Shown here: piece after piece, positions 23,728 to 35,279 of the stretch | Position numbering within the stretch: position 1 is the first letter of the stretch | How the letters are laid out: every line of letters begins with the position of its first letter | NCBI RefSeq assembly: GCF_052324685.1 | Contig: NC_135221.1 | Span: 6,723,875 to 6,787,874, forward strand | Origin: Brachyhypopomus gauderio | Lineage: Eukaryota; Chordata; Actinopteri; Gymnotiformes; Hypopomidae | Length of the DNA: 64,000 bases | Direction of reading: 5' to 3' | The notes under the pieces: generated by a model | The model's database searches: none | The model's input: the letters and a program-made list of their open reading frames with translations, nothing else | Told to the model about the DNA's origin: nothing | Made by a program: the position numbers and the translations under genes

Positions 23728-26522
23728 TTCCTGTGATTGTGACTAATATCAGCAAGCTGTTGATGACATGGCGTTTTGAGTTATAACTGTAGTTGTCTGT
23801 CTGGTTGCTTACAATGACATGGTGGATTAGCTGCCATAGAACATACACTCTTCCTAAAGCGAGTTTTATATAACCATATAGTGAAAATGACAATATTCTA
23901 GAATGGCGTAAAAGAAAGTGAGATATTGCATGATGTCCGTTTAAGTTTGCAGGAGTTTTAATATCCACTTGAGTTAAAGAACACCTCTAAAATCTGAATA
24001 GTGTATAAAGGTAAATATTATATGCATGACAAATCTGTGTAATGTGTCGTCAGTTTTGTTCTCCAAAGCAAATTCACATGCATCACATTATAATGGAACT
24101 TTTGGGGTTGAATTTGGAGATGTACTTCAAATGTCAAAAGTTCATAGAGTCAAGAGTATAGCTCTGCCCTCCCCGAGACCCTCTCACGCCCCCTCTTGGG
24201 TTAAACCTCCTTTCTCTTTCTGTATTTGTGACTGACTCTCATTGTCCTGCCAAGCTAGTCTTTTTTTCCCTCTGTCTCTCCCTAGTCTTGATTTTCATGC
24301 GTTGGAATTGCAAATTTATTACCCGTATATTGAACCACCAAGCAGAATTTCTCATTTGCCATTTGAGGTTAGAACATGTTTAATCTTATATTTGGAATGC
24401 AAGGATTCCGTCTTTTTCTTCTAGTGATTCATAATGTGCAAAGAAGCCTTTTGGTGTGTTTCCAGTGTAGTATTCTTGTGCAACGTGCACAGTCACACAT
24501 GCATGCGTGCACACACACATACTCGTGCACACGCAGAGAAACACAAACACACACATGCTGACACTCACAGCAAACCGAGCCACTTTGTCTACGTGGCTGT
24601 GTGCTTGGCGTTGAAGACCAGCTGCAGTCTTCTCAGATCAGATGACGGCGCTCCTAATCAAAACCATGATTCTTCCATCAGTCTCCTCCCCCCTCTCCCC
24701 CATGGCTTCGCCTTCAGCCCTGGTGGCTTCCTGTCACTGGGAAACACAGGCTGCATTGTTTTCTTTATTATAATTTACTATAATGTTCTTAACTCGTGTG
24801 ATCTTGACTCTTCTGAACTATTCACTGGCGTGGTGCCTTGCTTCTCCAGCTCTCTCTGTATCTCTGCTGCTCGCTTTGAACGTCTGTATGAGACGTTTGC
24901 TCACGCTCAAAGCCAGCTTAAACCTGAAAGCCAGCAGAAATTTGTCAGCGTGCTTATTCAAGATCGCTTTTGGCCTTTATCCTTAAAGCATCGTCATCTG
25001 CACTGTTGCTGTAGTGCACAGTTGACTCTTTCCTTCCTGGGTTCCTGCAGGCTATGACTTTGCTGCAGTGCTGGAGTGGTTTGCCGAGCGTGTGGACCGC
25101 ATCATCCTGCTGTTCGACGCCCATAAGCTGGACATCTCTGACGAGTTCTCCGAGGTGATCAAGGCCCTGAAGAACCACGAGGACAAGATGCGCGTGGTGC
25201 TGAACAAAGCGGACCAGATCAGCACGCAGCAGCTGATGAGGGTGTACGGCGCCCTCATGTGGTCGCTCGGGAAGATCATCAACACGCCCGAGGTGGTGCG
25301 GGTCTACATCGGCTCGTTCTGGGCACAGCCTCTCCTGATCCCAGATAACAGGAAGCTGTTTGAAGCCGAGGAACAGGACCTTTTTCGAGACATTCAGAGT
25401 CTTCCTCGGAATGCCGCGCTGAGAAAGCTGAACGATCTGATCAAGAGGGCACGTCTCGCCAAGGTAAGAACATCTGCGACAGGGGATTTTGGAACCTACT
25501 GGTCACTCTATCCACTTGAGTCTTGACACAGTACCCAGGAAATGGGATGTAACTTTGCCTGTTGCTGATGTTCACCCTAGGTTCATGCATACATAATCAC
25601 CTCACTGAAGAAAGAGATGCCCAGCATGTTTGGGAAAGACTCCAAGAAGAAAGAACTTATCGCCAACCTGGGTGCCATCTATGAGAAAGTAGAGAAAGAG
25701 CACAACATCTCGCCTGGCGATTTTCCCAACCTCAAGAAGATGCAGGTATGAATTTTCAAGGCTGGAGATTAACAACTAAAAAAGCTGATGTAGTACCGGG
25801 AGCTGCTCAAATGGAAACGCAGCTTTGAAAACTTACTGAAGCATTTACCAGTGCTGGGACAAATGATAACGTTATTTGTTTGTAAAATTACTTAAGCTAA
25901 GAATTGACCTTTCTGTCACTTTCAACAGTATTGAGGAAATTTAAAGTTTCTTGTTTCTTGCTAAAAAAGTTTTTTTTCTCCCCTTTCTCAGGAACTCCTG
26001 GCAGGCCAAGACTTTGCGAAGTTCCCCGTCATGAAGCCCAAACTGCTGGAGGCTGTGGAGGACATGCTGGCTAACGACATTGCACGCCTCATGACACTCG
26101 TGCGGCAAGAGGAGGCGGCCATGCCCGACCAGATGGTGAAGGGCGGAGCCTTCGATGGCACCATGAACGGCCCGTTCGGCCACGGCTACGGTGAAGGTGC
26201 CGGCGAGGGCATCGACGAGCTTGAGTGGGTGGTGGCCAAGGACAAACCCAGCTACGACGAGATCTTCTACACGCTCTCCCCCATCAACGGCAAGGTATCG
26301 GGTGCAGCCGCCAAGAAGGAGATGGTGAAGTCCAAGCTGCCCAACACTGTGCTGGGAAAGATCTGGACGCTGTCCGACGTCGACAAGGATGGCTTCCTGG
26401 ATGATGAAGAGTTTGCCCTGGCCAACCATCTGATCAAAGTCAAGCTGGAGGGCTATGAGCTTCCCGCCAAGCTGCCTCCTCATCTGATCCCTCCCTCCAA
26501 GCGGGAACAAAACCATGAGTGA
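19489..26522 (+). CDS. ehd1: EH domain-containing protein 1
   Basis: EHD1 is a dynamin-like ATPase that tubulates membranes and drives return of cargo from the endocytic recycling compartment. Five exons: 19489-19886, 22104-22201, 25051-25463, 25581-25745 and 25992-26522 (TGA). This gives 534 residues, the same as the human protein. The nucleotide-binding loop GQYSTGKTT is at residues 63-71, DTPG at 151-154 and NKAD at 217-220. The C-terminal EH domain contains the Ca-binding loop [12 protein letters not shown] (from residue 487) and is expected to bind NPF motifs. The start MFSW is typical of EHD1/3. EHD3 is the nearest alternative; residues such as PSKRE at the end and the 11q-type neighbours favour EHD1. 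Confidence 0.93.
19887..22103 (+). other. EHD1 intron 1
   Basis: This 2.2-kb intron carries a GAAA run near 21541-21560 and a long CT/CTGT microsatellite at about 22024-22080. The latter merges into the pyrimidine tract of the exon 2 acceptor. I see no gene inside. Confidence 0.7.
22026..22082 (+). repeat. (CT)n microsatellite before EHD1 exon 2
   Basis: Two CT blocks separated by CTGTCTGT end about 20 bases before the acceptor at 22103. They extend the normal pyrimidine tract. Confidence 0.9.
22207..22602 (+). repeat. 22-copy, 18-bp minisatellite at an EHD1 splice donor
   Basis: Twenty-two tandem copies of CCCACTCTCCCTCATGTC start at intron base 6, right after the donor GTCAG (22202-22206). 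Three unit types differ at positions 3-4. Calling them A (CCCACT), T (CCTGCT) and C (CCCCCT), the order is AAATAC AAATAC AAC AAAAAAC. The 18-bp length keeps any frame without a stop open, so long reading frames here are artefacts. Confidence 0.97.
22603..25050 (+). other. Rest of EHD1 intron 2
   Basis: The rest of the intron contains a poly-A-rich patch near 22760-22780, a CT microsatellite at about 23691-23724 and a CA-rich stretch near 24500-24560. I see no coding exon and no complete transposon. Confidence 0.65.
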
Positions 26523-29500
26523 GATGTTCCTCCAGATATGCAGCTACGCCTCTCAGACTTCGACCTTCCCAGCCATTCCAGAGATTTGTTCCGAGACTTT
26601 ACTCACATATCACATCAACTCCTTCATTGTTAAATGTACAGTCTTTTTCAGAGCCTTTCAGATAACTGTAGTTGCTCATAAGCAACAGTGAGGTTTTGTA
26701 CTGTTTTTTTTTTTTTTTCGGAACAGATTTTCTGCCATTTTTCATTACCGCTATTCTGTTCTATTTTTTTCCATGATTATTTATTAAAGCAAATTGAGTA
26801 GAGTAATCAGACTTGGTTATATGTTTAACTAATCATCAAGCACCCAACTGGGTTAGTGTATGTGCTCTGGAATATGCCTGATTGAATATCTAGGGTAGTT
26901 CTAGAGTTCTGATGACTGAACTGAAAAGCTAAGCTCCAAGAACCAAGTCCAATACTGAGTCAGTGCCAGAGAGAGATTCTTAGGATTGGATATTTGTGGA
27001 AACTGCAATGCCATTTTTAGAGGGTTGTTCAAAACAAGAATGCACAAAAGGACTTGTGGTTGATGATCTACAACGATTGTGGGGGAGGAAGAAGCAGGAG
27101 GAACTGCTGCTGTGCATTTTTAGGAACAACTTGTGGAAAACTCAATGTGAACCATTAATACATCTTATTCTAAAATATATCCCTATTCTTGTAAACCTAA
27201 CTTATTCTTCTCTAAAAATCTGTATTTTTATATTTTTGAAATTGGACATAAAAAATTCTTTTTTTTATGTACCTTCTTAGTCATTACAGAGTTTCCAGTG
27301 TCTTCAGAGGGGTTCGGATTTAGTTTCTCCTTTAAATCTTCATACGCTGATGTTAATCTAATGAAAAATAAAAATATCTGTTAATGAAAAGTTCATGTTA
27401 AATTGCCTCCCTGAGTCATTTCGGATTGCTCGATTGTGGCAATACTTTTTGTTGTATAAAAACTGGTTTTCTACAGTATTCCACAAAGTGCTATTATTGG
27501 GAATCCACACAGAATACTGCGGCCAGAGACAAAGCTGGTGCACATACTACCAATGTGATTTTAACTATTAAGGTCATCGCATCCAGTGCTTCAGCAACTC
27601 ACCCCTCCCTGAATGTTAATTCCTTGAACACAACACAGCAGGACACAGCCATGTCCACCACTTCACACAGACCACGTAAGCATCTGTGGAGCCTTTTGTC
27701 ACGGACTGCCAGGCGTTTGCCTGCTTTCTATCAGTTTTGCAGAATTTCAGTAGCTAAGATGTCTACTGACACAAGCAACTCCCTCCCCCCATATGTCTGT
27801 GATATTGATTCTCATGTGCAGGCATGTTTAAATGTTACTCTGCAAATGTAAGATAATCTCACCCAGTGCTTGTAGTGCACTCTGTCTTTGGCAGCACAAG
27901 AACACTGTGTTCAACTGAAACAATACCCCGCAGAAGAACTCTGTGTCTGACTGTAACTGTACCCTCTCTGGGCTGCTGAGGCTTGGGCAGATTGGGTTTT
28001 GAGGGGTGTTTTTGTTATACTGCCTGTTAGAAAGAGGCCTCTCCCTGAAATGCAATACATCATCACATTGGAGTCTCACTGCGTTTCCCCCTCTTCCATT
28101 ATCTTTTAAAAACATTTCCCCCAAGCTATCATATAGATATTTTACATACTGGCCAGGTGGTGGCACTATGAAGACTGTATTTTTGTCACACTGACCTAAA
28201 CCTGCTGAACCTGCCAAAGTTGTAAAGCCAATTTTAATTCAGTACTCAGTTCTCAACTACAGATAAATTGTTGACAACAGCACCACATTTGGCATCTGCC
28301 CTGGTGCTAAAACACGAGTCTAACCCCAACCCCAGCTTAGCGTCTCTCACCTCTGGTCATTTACCCAGTCAGAGTCAAGTTTTGCATCCTATATCTTCAT
28401 GGAAATTTCCAGTTTCTGTGAGGATGAACTATCACTGTATAAACTATCAGAGTATGAACTTCCAGTGTCTCCTGGAAGACAGTCAAGTTAAAAACAACGC
28501 CTGGAAAGTTGGAGCTGAAGGCTATTTGAGTAGCCATGCAAAACAGAAATACCACAGAGCATTTGAGAAGTTTGCTGGAATAGCAGGAACATTTGGCTAG
28601 GTGAACTCTGAGCAGCAAGGCTGTCCCAACACTTAGCCCATGCCATACCATTCTTATATTTGTTTCGTTAAGATGCTACAAGTAGCATGTGAATGCTATG
28701 CTATATCAGACTCTAGCCTCCACCCTCTCTGTGCACACTTTCAAAGCACTCTTGGTGATTGAGATGAAACACAGTTGTCTTATTTTCACCTTGACATAGC
28801 ATGTTCTATTAAAGAAGGCCTTCACTGACCCCACCATTCTCCTGGCCATTATTAGATTCACACACTGTGATACTAGAACACTGCTGTGGGGTGCTAGAAT
28901 TCCCAGCCATGTGCCAAGTGATGAAGGGAATGCAAATGAGACTTGCAGCATGATTGGGCTGCCGTTAAACTCCTCGTTTCTTTACAGAGTAACATCACAC
29001 CTGCACATAAACGCACCGTCAGCCAGCCGGCACCGTGACTCAAGGACAGATTACATAAGGCGTGTGTATGTAGGAGTGCGCTAGATCTATCGTAGAGGTG
29101 CGATATTGAAGAGTCTTTTGGCTGGCAGAGATATGCTTCAGACTCTGGAGCCTTTCCATGTGGGCTAATTACAGATGGACTTTTGATAGAGAGGAGTGAA
29201 TTTCCCTTTTTGAAACTTTCAAGAAAAGACATTGGGGTATTTACGTCTCAAACATTCATAGTCTGGCCCCCACAAACAGATTATATGACTGGTTTTATAA
29301 ACTATTAAGAAACTTTGTGAGACCCCAATCCAAATACTTTGTAAAGATCATACAGACAGTTAGGTAAATGGTCAAAACATTTATTTATTTTTTACATTCC
29401 CATGAACAGTTGAGGTAGAGCATAACTGCTGGACTCTGTAAACATTTTTGTTTTCGGAAATTAAACTCATAATGGCTCATACACTCCAGAGCCGTTTCCA

Positions 29501-29921
29501 GGAGTCAAGAGAGTAAAAGCAACTACATAACAAAAGAAAAAGGCTCCATCACCCAGACTTCAGCCCTCTTCCTTTGTCTGTCTTCCTGTAGTGGTCTTAC
29601 ACATCCAGAATCCCAGGACATCCCCTGTGTTCCACCATTGTCCCACAAATTCAGAATGGCACTCAGATGGCCGTGTCTTCACCATGTGTGCTCACAGTGG
29701 CACAGTTTGTGTTGCACCTCATGTTAACTTCTGATGAGGGGCGTGTTGGCCCGTTTCTCCTTCATAGAAACCTCCCACAAATCATAAAACAACAGGGGCG
29801 AACAGGCGATCGTTTTTTGAAGGTCTCTAGCAATGGCAGTGAACGATGAAGGTGGAGGAGCTTGGTGTGACGGCAATCTGTCCAGTGGTCTCTAAGGAGA
29901 TGTTGGGGGGGGGGGCCGGCC
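26523..29921. other. EHD1 3' UTR and intergenic spacer
   Basis: Candidate EHD1 polyadenylation signals are ATTAAA near 26783 and AATAAA near 27366. On the minus strand, AATAAA hexamers near 29383-29392 are a good end for the LC3C-like transcript. Between them I see no coding exon; frames such as the one at 28268-28600 have no recognisable features. Confidence 0.6.
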
Positions 29922-31177
29922 TCAGCCAAACATGTCCTGGGAGGCATAGTTCATGTAGAGGAAGCCATCTGGGTCCCTGTGCTGAGCGTAGACCTCCGAC
30001 ATGCTGGCCGCCATGTTGCACATGTTCCTCCCAGAGATCAGCAGGTAGAGAGCCTGAGTTGCCTCCAAAGCTATTTTACTCCTGAGAGAAAATGAGAGGG
30101 ATGATACACCAGTCATGCTGGGTAACACATTTAATCACTGAGCATACTTATCCTACTATTTTTAAAAGTAATACATTGAATAAAGAGCATAAACAAACTG
30201 TAGAAAACATGCTTCTGTGTTTGGTTGGTGTTTATATAACCACTAAGCAATTATGGCGTGATGTGAACAGCAGGATCCCAGAAAGATTTATTGGATCATT
30301 ACATAAGAGTAAACACAGTCACTGCATACACAGGTTTTATGTACTGTATACAAAACACCAGCCATAAATATGTGGGCAGATTATAGCATGTCAAAGTCAA
30401 CATAATATATAAACTTGTTTCAGAGTTAGAATCAGGCATTTTGGCCATGTACAAGGAATTCAGCCTCACAGTGGCTTATAATACAGTGCATGGTATACAG
30501 TAGCTGACAACAGTGCAACTTGACACTTGCAAAATAATATTGACATCCATATCTGAGTTCTATGACACATACACTCACACACACATATACACTTACATGC
30601 AGCAAACATTCATTCTTGTACAAACACACGCAGACATACAGAGACAGTCAGAAAAGACTTGGACTGCACTCACCTGAGCAGACACAGAAACTGGCCCATT
30701 GTGAGCTCTTGGGGAACCAAGAATTTTGTTTTGTCCAGTAGAGGAAGTTGTTTCTCCTGAAGGTATCTCTCGACAATGACCTGTGTTTAAGAACAAAGAG
30801 ATGAAGCCAAACTTAGGTTGTGTGTCTGTGTATCTAAAAATGTATATACATTTGGGTGTGCAACAAAGACAGCAAAACACTCTACCGGTAATTTGTTGGG
30901 GAACTTGGACCGAATCGTAAAGACTTCATCTTTTCTTGTTGCTACATTTAGAAATTAAGGCCAAAGAACAATTAAAGCCTGCAGTGTATGTGAGTATTAA
31001 GAGTACAGAAATTTACCCAATGAATTATATCAAGTATAAACATATCACATGCAGTTGCATATCCATCACTCGATATAGCAAAATCGCAATTTTAAACAAA
31101 ATCTAAGGCTGCAACTTACCTAGACACTTCCTTTGCTTAAAAGGCATCAACTCCATGGATTTTTCAAAGGGAGGCAT
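29922..31177 (-). CDS. map1lc3cl: LC3C-like ATG8-family autophagy protein
   Basis: This ATG8/LC3 ubiquitin-like modifier is conjugated to phosphatidylethanolamine on autophagosomes and recruits LIR-motif receptors. Four exons read right to left: 31177-31120, 30941-30886, 30780-30674 and 30081-29922 (TGA). This gives 126 residues. The N-terminal helices contain PFKQRKCL, followed by IRSKFPNKLPVIVERY, LDKTKFLVPQELTM and the C-terminal DPDGFLYMNYASQDMFG. LDKTKFLVPQELTM matches human LC3C almost exactly, and the length matches the Gly126 site of LC3C. The stop follows the glycine directly, so there is no tail for ATG4 to remove. The start ATG gives MPPFEKSMELMPFKQRK, similar to the LC3C N-terminus. 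The symbol is my best match; LC3C itself is the alternative. Confidence 0.88.
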
Positions 31178-31330
31178 GTCGGCTTGGGGCGATGGGGCGG
31201 AGAGACTATGATCACCGGTAAACTGGGTTGACTGGGTCGTCCCCCGGGGGCAATAGAGTACTCAGACCCGCTCGCCTGACGGCGCGGGTCCATTTTATAA
31301 TGGCCAAGTAAGTGAGGTGTGAAAGGGGGA
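31178..31330 (-). promoter_or_regulatory. Probable LC3C-like promoter
   Basis: A GC-rich block precedes the start codon, with a TATA-like element TTATAAAATGG (minus strand, about 31290-31301) roughly 115 bases upstream of the ATG. This is motif-level evidence only. Confidence 0.35.
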
Positions 31331-33106
31331 GGAGAAATCACTACTATAATAGATGTAAATGTGCTTACAACTTAAAATACTCGCCATGACTGTCCAATTT
31401 GAAGATACACTACAAACGCAGCGTCGCCCTCCCCCAAACCACAGCTGCCCTTCGTATCTCCTCCCAGCCAATCAGCGCAGAGCAAGAGGACATTCACACG
31501 TCCAGACATTTTTGTGAGCTTCATGCCAGAGTACATCCAGTTACTCACGTACACCACGACAACGTTCAGTTGGATAGCAACATATTGTATGTTAAATAAT
31601 GCAAGAAGTTGTTTTCATGATCCAGAAGCCCTCGGACCATGCCCCTGGTATTTTAAATAAATAAGGAGAAATTGGGACGGTCAACTGTCACATGATTTAT
31701 GCATGTCTCTTTCACTTAGTTTCTATAGGCAAGGCCAAACTTCCGTGATTTCTATTTTATACTGTGCCCTCGTACAAGGAATTTTAAATTAAAGAAACAG
31801 GGCAGAAGTCTTTTATCAGCTGTGCAAGCAAAGTGTTTCTGAAGTTCTTGGACAGGAAACAGTTTATGCTAGGAAAAAGTAGATGTATAAATCACGACAT
31901 TTCACTGGGTTCAAAAGTTTAAAGAATGTAGAAGTTCTTTTTCTTTGAGTTTCCTAATGATTGTAGTCATAGCAACAAATGCAAACAGGTTAACGCAATG
32001 TGCATTATAACACTGCCAGTGGAAACGACAGATCCTTAATTTTGATGCTGAAAAAACGATCATCAAGCCTTCTCATATATGCACACCGAAATACTTAGCG
32101 TGCCAAACTACATGATTTCTATTATTTAAAGAGTGACGGCTAGAATATGGCTTACTCAAGTTGAGCTTGCGGATAAACATGAACTAAGCGAAATTACATC
32201 CTCAATCCACGTCAGAGGGAGTGAACTATACTCACAGTACAAGCCCGTTTATATCCTGGTTTAACAAAGGTTATAAACCCTGGACCGTTTCCATGACATC
32301 ATTGAAAAGACCACAAATCAGCCAGTATGAAGGCTGTGAGCGCCACCTGGCGTTTGAGGACGGCCAGTGCACTTTCTCCCCATGCTACACGTGTCACGGA
32401 GCGCGAGGCACAAACGCAGCAGGCATTCAAAATAGCTGGACCAGTGTTGGCCATGTAACCCTTCTGTGGGGATCAGTAAGTAATACGGCATAGGCTGTAT
32501 TACTAAATGAAGTATGTTGCGCATGCCCTTTGCAAACACAGTATTGTTTTTACGATGCGTCTGTTCTATTCGAAAACTTCCCCAGCCAATCTGGACCGAG
32601 CCCTCGCATTTTGCCCCACCTACAAACTCCTTTCCCCACCTCTCACCGTTTGCAGTGGGCAAATGGGTTTTTTTGCATAATTGAACCTCCGGAATCGGAA
32701 TTATGAAGAGGAATGTGGTGGCTGACGAGGTAGGACAACCTCTGGATGTTTAGACGCGGTGTGATTGGAGACGGTCGCTCGGACTCCCAGAGAATTTGAG
32801 GTTTGCGCGTAGATCCAGGAATGATACGCTGTAGGTGCCATTCTTACATTTCTTACAGGGCATGAATGCCAAAGTTAGCACTTAAGTTAGCTAAGGAGCG
32901 TCCGTCATATGCGTTTCCCTGGATCTAGAAGACAATTAGTCACGGACTCTGCATTTTAAAATAGCTGTGCACAAATACAATGTGTGCACTGCCGTGGATT
33001 ATAACCCCGTAACATCGCTGCGGCATTGACAGTTGGTGCACTGGGCTTCGCGCACGAGCGAGTCCGCACGAGCGTCTCGTTCACCAGGCGGCGGGTTGCT
33101 CGCACG
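31331..33106. other. Spacer between the LC3C-like and Dact starts
   Basis: This is head-to-head intergenic DNA. It includes TTAGC motifs at about 32873-32895 and a CpG-rich stretch from about 32990 that is probably the Dact 5' UTR and promoter. A partial CTCF-like match (AGCGCCACCTGGCG) lies at about 32339. I see no gene. Confidence 0.55.
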
Positions 33107-35217
33107 ATGACGGGACGACGGAGCTGCGTGAATTCGCTGTGGTCGGGCAGCGAGCGGGTTCGCATTGGAGAGCGGCTGAAAGCCACGCTGGCCGGGATCA
33201 TGGAGCTGGACCTTCTGCGAGAGCGGCAGCTGGAGCTGATTGATGCGGTGCTGGACGAGACGGGGAACGTCGTGGACGTCGCCGCTCAACAGGAGGAGGC
33301 GAACCTCGAGAGCGCTGCCGACGACGGTGCCGCAACATCCCGCAGGCAACAGGTCAGCAGGGACGCGGGTTATGGATCGCGGATGGAACGTGGTGTTCTC
33401 TCGTAATACTCAAACACAGGCACGCGCAACGCCGATATATTGCGTCATTTAACAAACCTATTGGTGACCATGACGTCAATCAACGAATTACACTGTGACC
33501 TGGTCAGGGCGCCGCTATTTACATTTTAAAGCTCGCACACGCCTTGTCCACCAGTCCCACATCCATAACGTGCCGTGGTTGAGTAATGGTGTATTGGGCC
33601 ACAGTATGTGTTGATTTTACCACCATAAAAATGAAATGTCCTAAGAGGTGGGTGTCGGAAGCCAACGCATGATCAGGGTTTGTTTGTTTGTTTATGTGTG
33701 GTCAGGTGCTGAGGATAGGGGTATTATGGAAACTTGAATGTTCTAGTCAGCTGATGTGGAAAGGTGAGCTCTTGTCCAGGTATAAATGGTCTTTCAGTGG
33801 AGTTGTAGGTCTTTTCCAGGTATGGTGAGCATGTGCGTGTAAGGGGAGAAGACTGGGGGGGAAGTGCTTCTTTGAATTGACAATGGGGTTAAGGTTGGTT
33901 TGTGCCAGTGTAATGAGATGAGACGCTGTGTAAATGAAACAGATGTCGCAGAGAAGCGCACAGCACACACCACACAGTCCGAACACTCCTCTGAACAGAG
34001 TTTCTGTTGTATAAGGAAATGTATATTTTCCCTCACAGTTCTTGTTACAGCTCAGGCCACAGCAGAAACATCCAAGCTTGCATCCAGAATGATCCTGTAT
34101 CTGTCACATTGTACTTTGTTTAGGGATTAACAACTTGATTTGGACGCTCAAACATCACACAGCTAACATGCCAGAGGCATAAACAGCCATTTGTATGTAT
34201 TGTCTCTAAGAACACATGTATGAGCTCATGATCTAAAGGCTCTGTTAAAAAAAAAATACTCAGACCAGATTGACTAATATAGTTAAAACAGTGTGTAGCT
34301 ACGAGTTACAGTAATATAATATGAAACCAAATGTGTTAGTCATCATAGGGCTCTGTTTGTTGCATTTCCGCCAACGCGTCCTCCATTTGCATAAACAGCA
34401 CATGTTGAAATGATTCCGCTTCCCGCGTCACAGATATCACCTCTTTGCTGCTAGCCACAGAGGGAGTGTCAGAAAAAGTGGCTGCTGGACAGGGAGATGA
34501 AAGGATGGAGGGATGGAGGTTGAGAGCAGTGCATGTAGGTGCTGGTTTAACCCTGAATGGGTTCAGTGTGGGGGACATGGGGACTAATCAGGGACATCCT
34601 GTGTCAGTAATATGAGTGTATCCGTGCATGCTCTAATAGGAGAGATCACACTGAGGAAACACCTACTTATTCTGATTTTTTGTCCATCTGCATCATTAAC
34701 CTCTTCCGGTGTGCCTGACTGCTCATTAGTGGATTGACTGGTATCTGGACGAGGGCCAACTCTCCCGTGACGGCGCTCTAAAGACCCTATCAGGTTCCTC
34801 CGAGACAGGCGCGTTCTGCTTATCCCCTGACCTGGTCTCCTCATGTAATCAAATAAAACGTAACTTCATACGTTAATAATGCACACATGTGCATTATCAA
34901 ATGTATTTCATACATACTAGGATGCTGTAATGTGTTTCATTTTCTTTTTGTGTGAGTGTGCGTGTGTGTGTTATGTAGGTGGGTGGATATACATGCTTTT
35001 ATTTTTTATTTATTAGAATATGATTTTAAAGTGTTTGGTATACACAACAATTCCCAGGAGTACTCTATACATGTTACATGTGTATATCAAGTTTTATGAA
35101 AGAAAACCACAGTATATTCTGTCAGAGAAGGAATATTCCAGCTGAGACGGAGTTAAATATTGCTGCTGAATTGGTTGTGTGGGCGAAGTGAGGGAGAGAG
35201 AGAAGGACAGAGGGAGG

Positions 35218-35279
<62 letters not shown>

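Noticed and set aside
24434-25057. 207-codon open frame in EHD1 intron 2
   Set aside because: It is low-complexity CA-rich sequence followed by unrelated intron, with no recognisable domain.
25941-26516. 191-codon minus-strand open frame opposite the last EHD1 exon
   Set aside because: It is an antisense shadow of a GC-rich conserved exon; the plus-strand frame encodes the EH domain.
28268-28600. 110-codon open frame between EHD1 and the LC3C-like gene
   Set aside because: It has no family motif, no splice-compatible neighbours and ordinary composition; it could be chance.
32703-32729. Short ATG-to-donor segment upstream of Dact
   Set aside because: Nine codons followed by GTAGGA can arise by chance, and the frame adds nothing recognisable to Dact.
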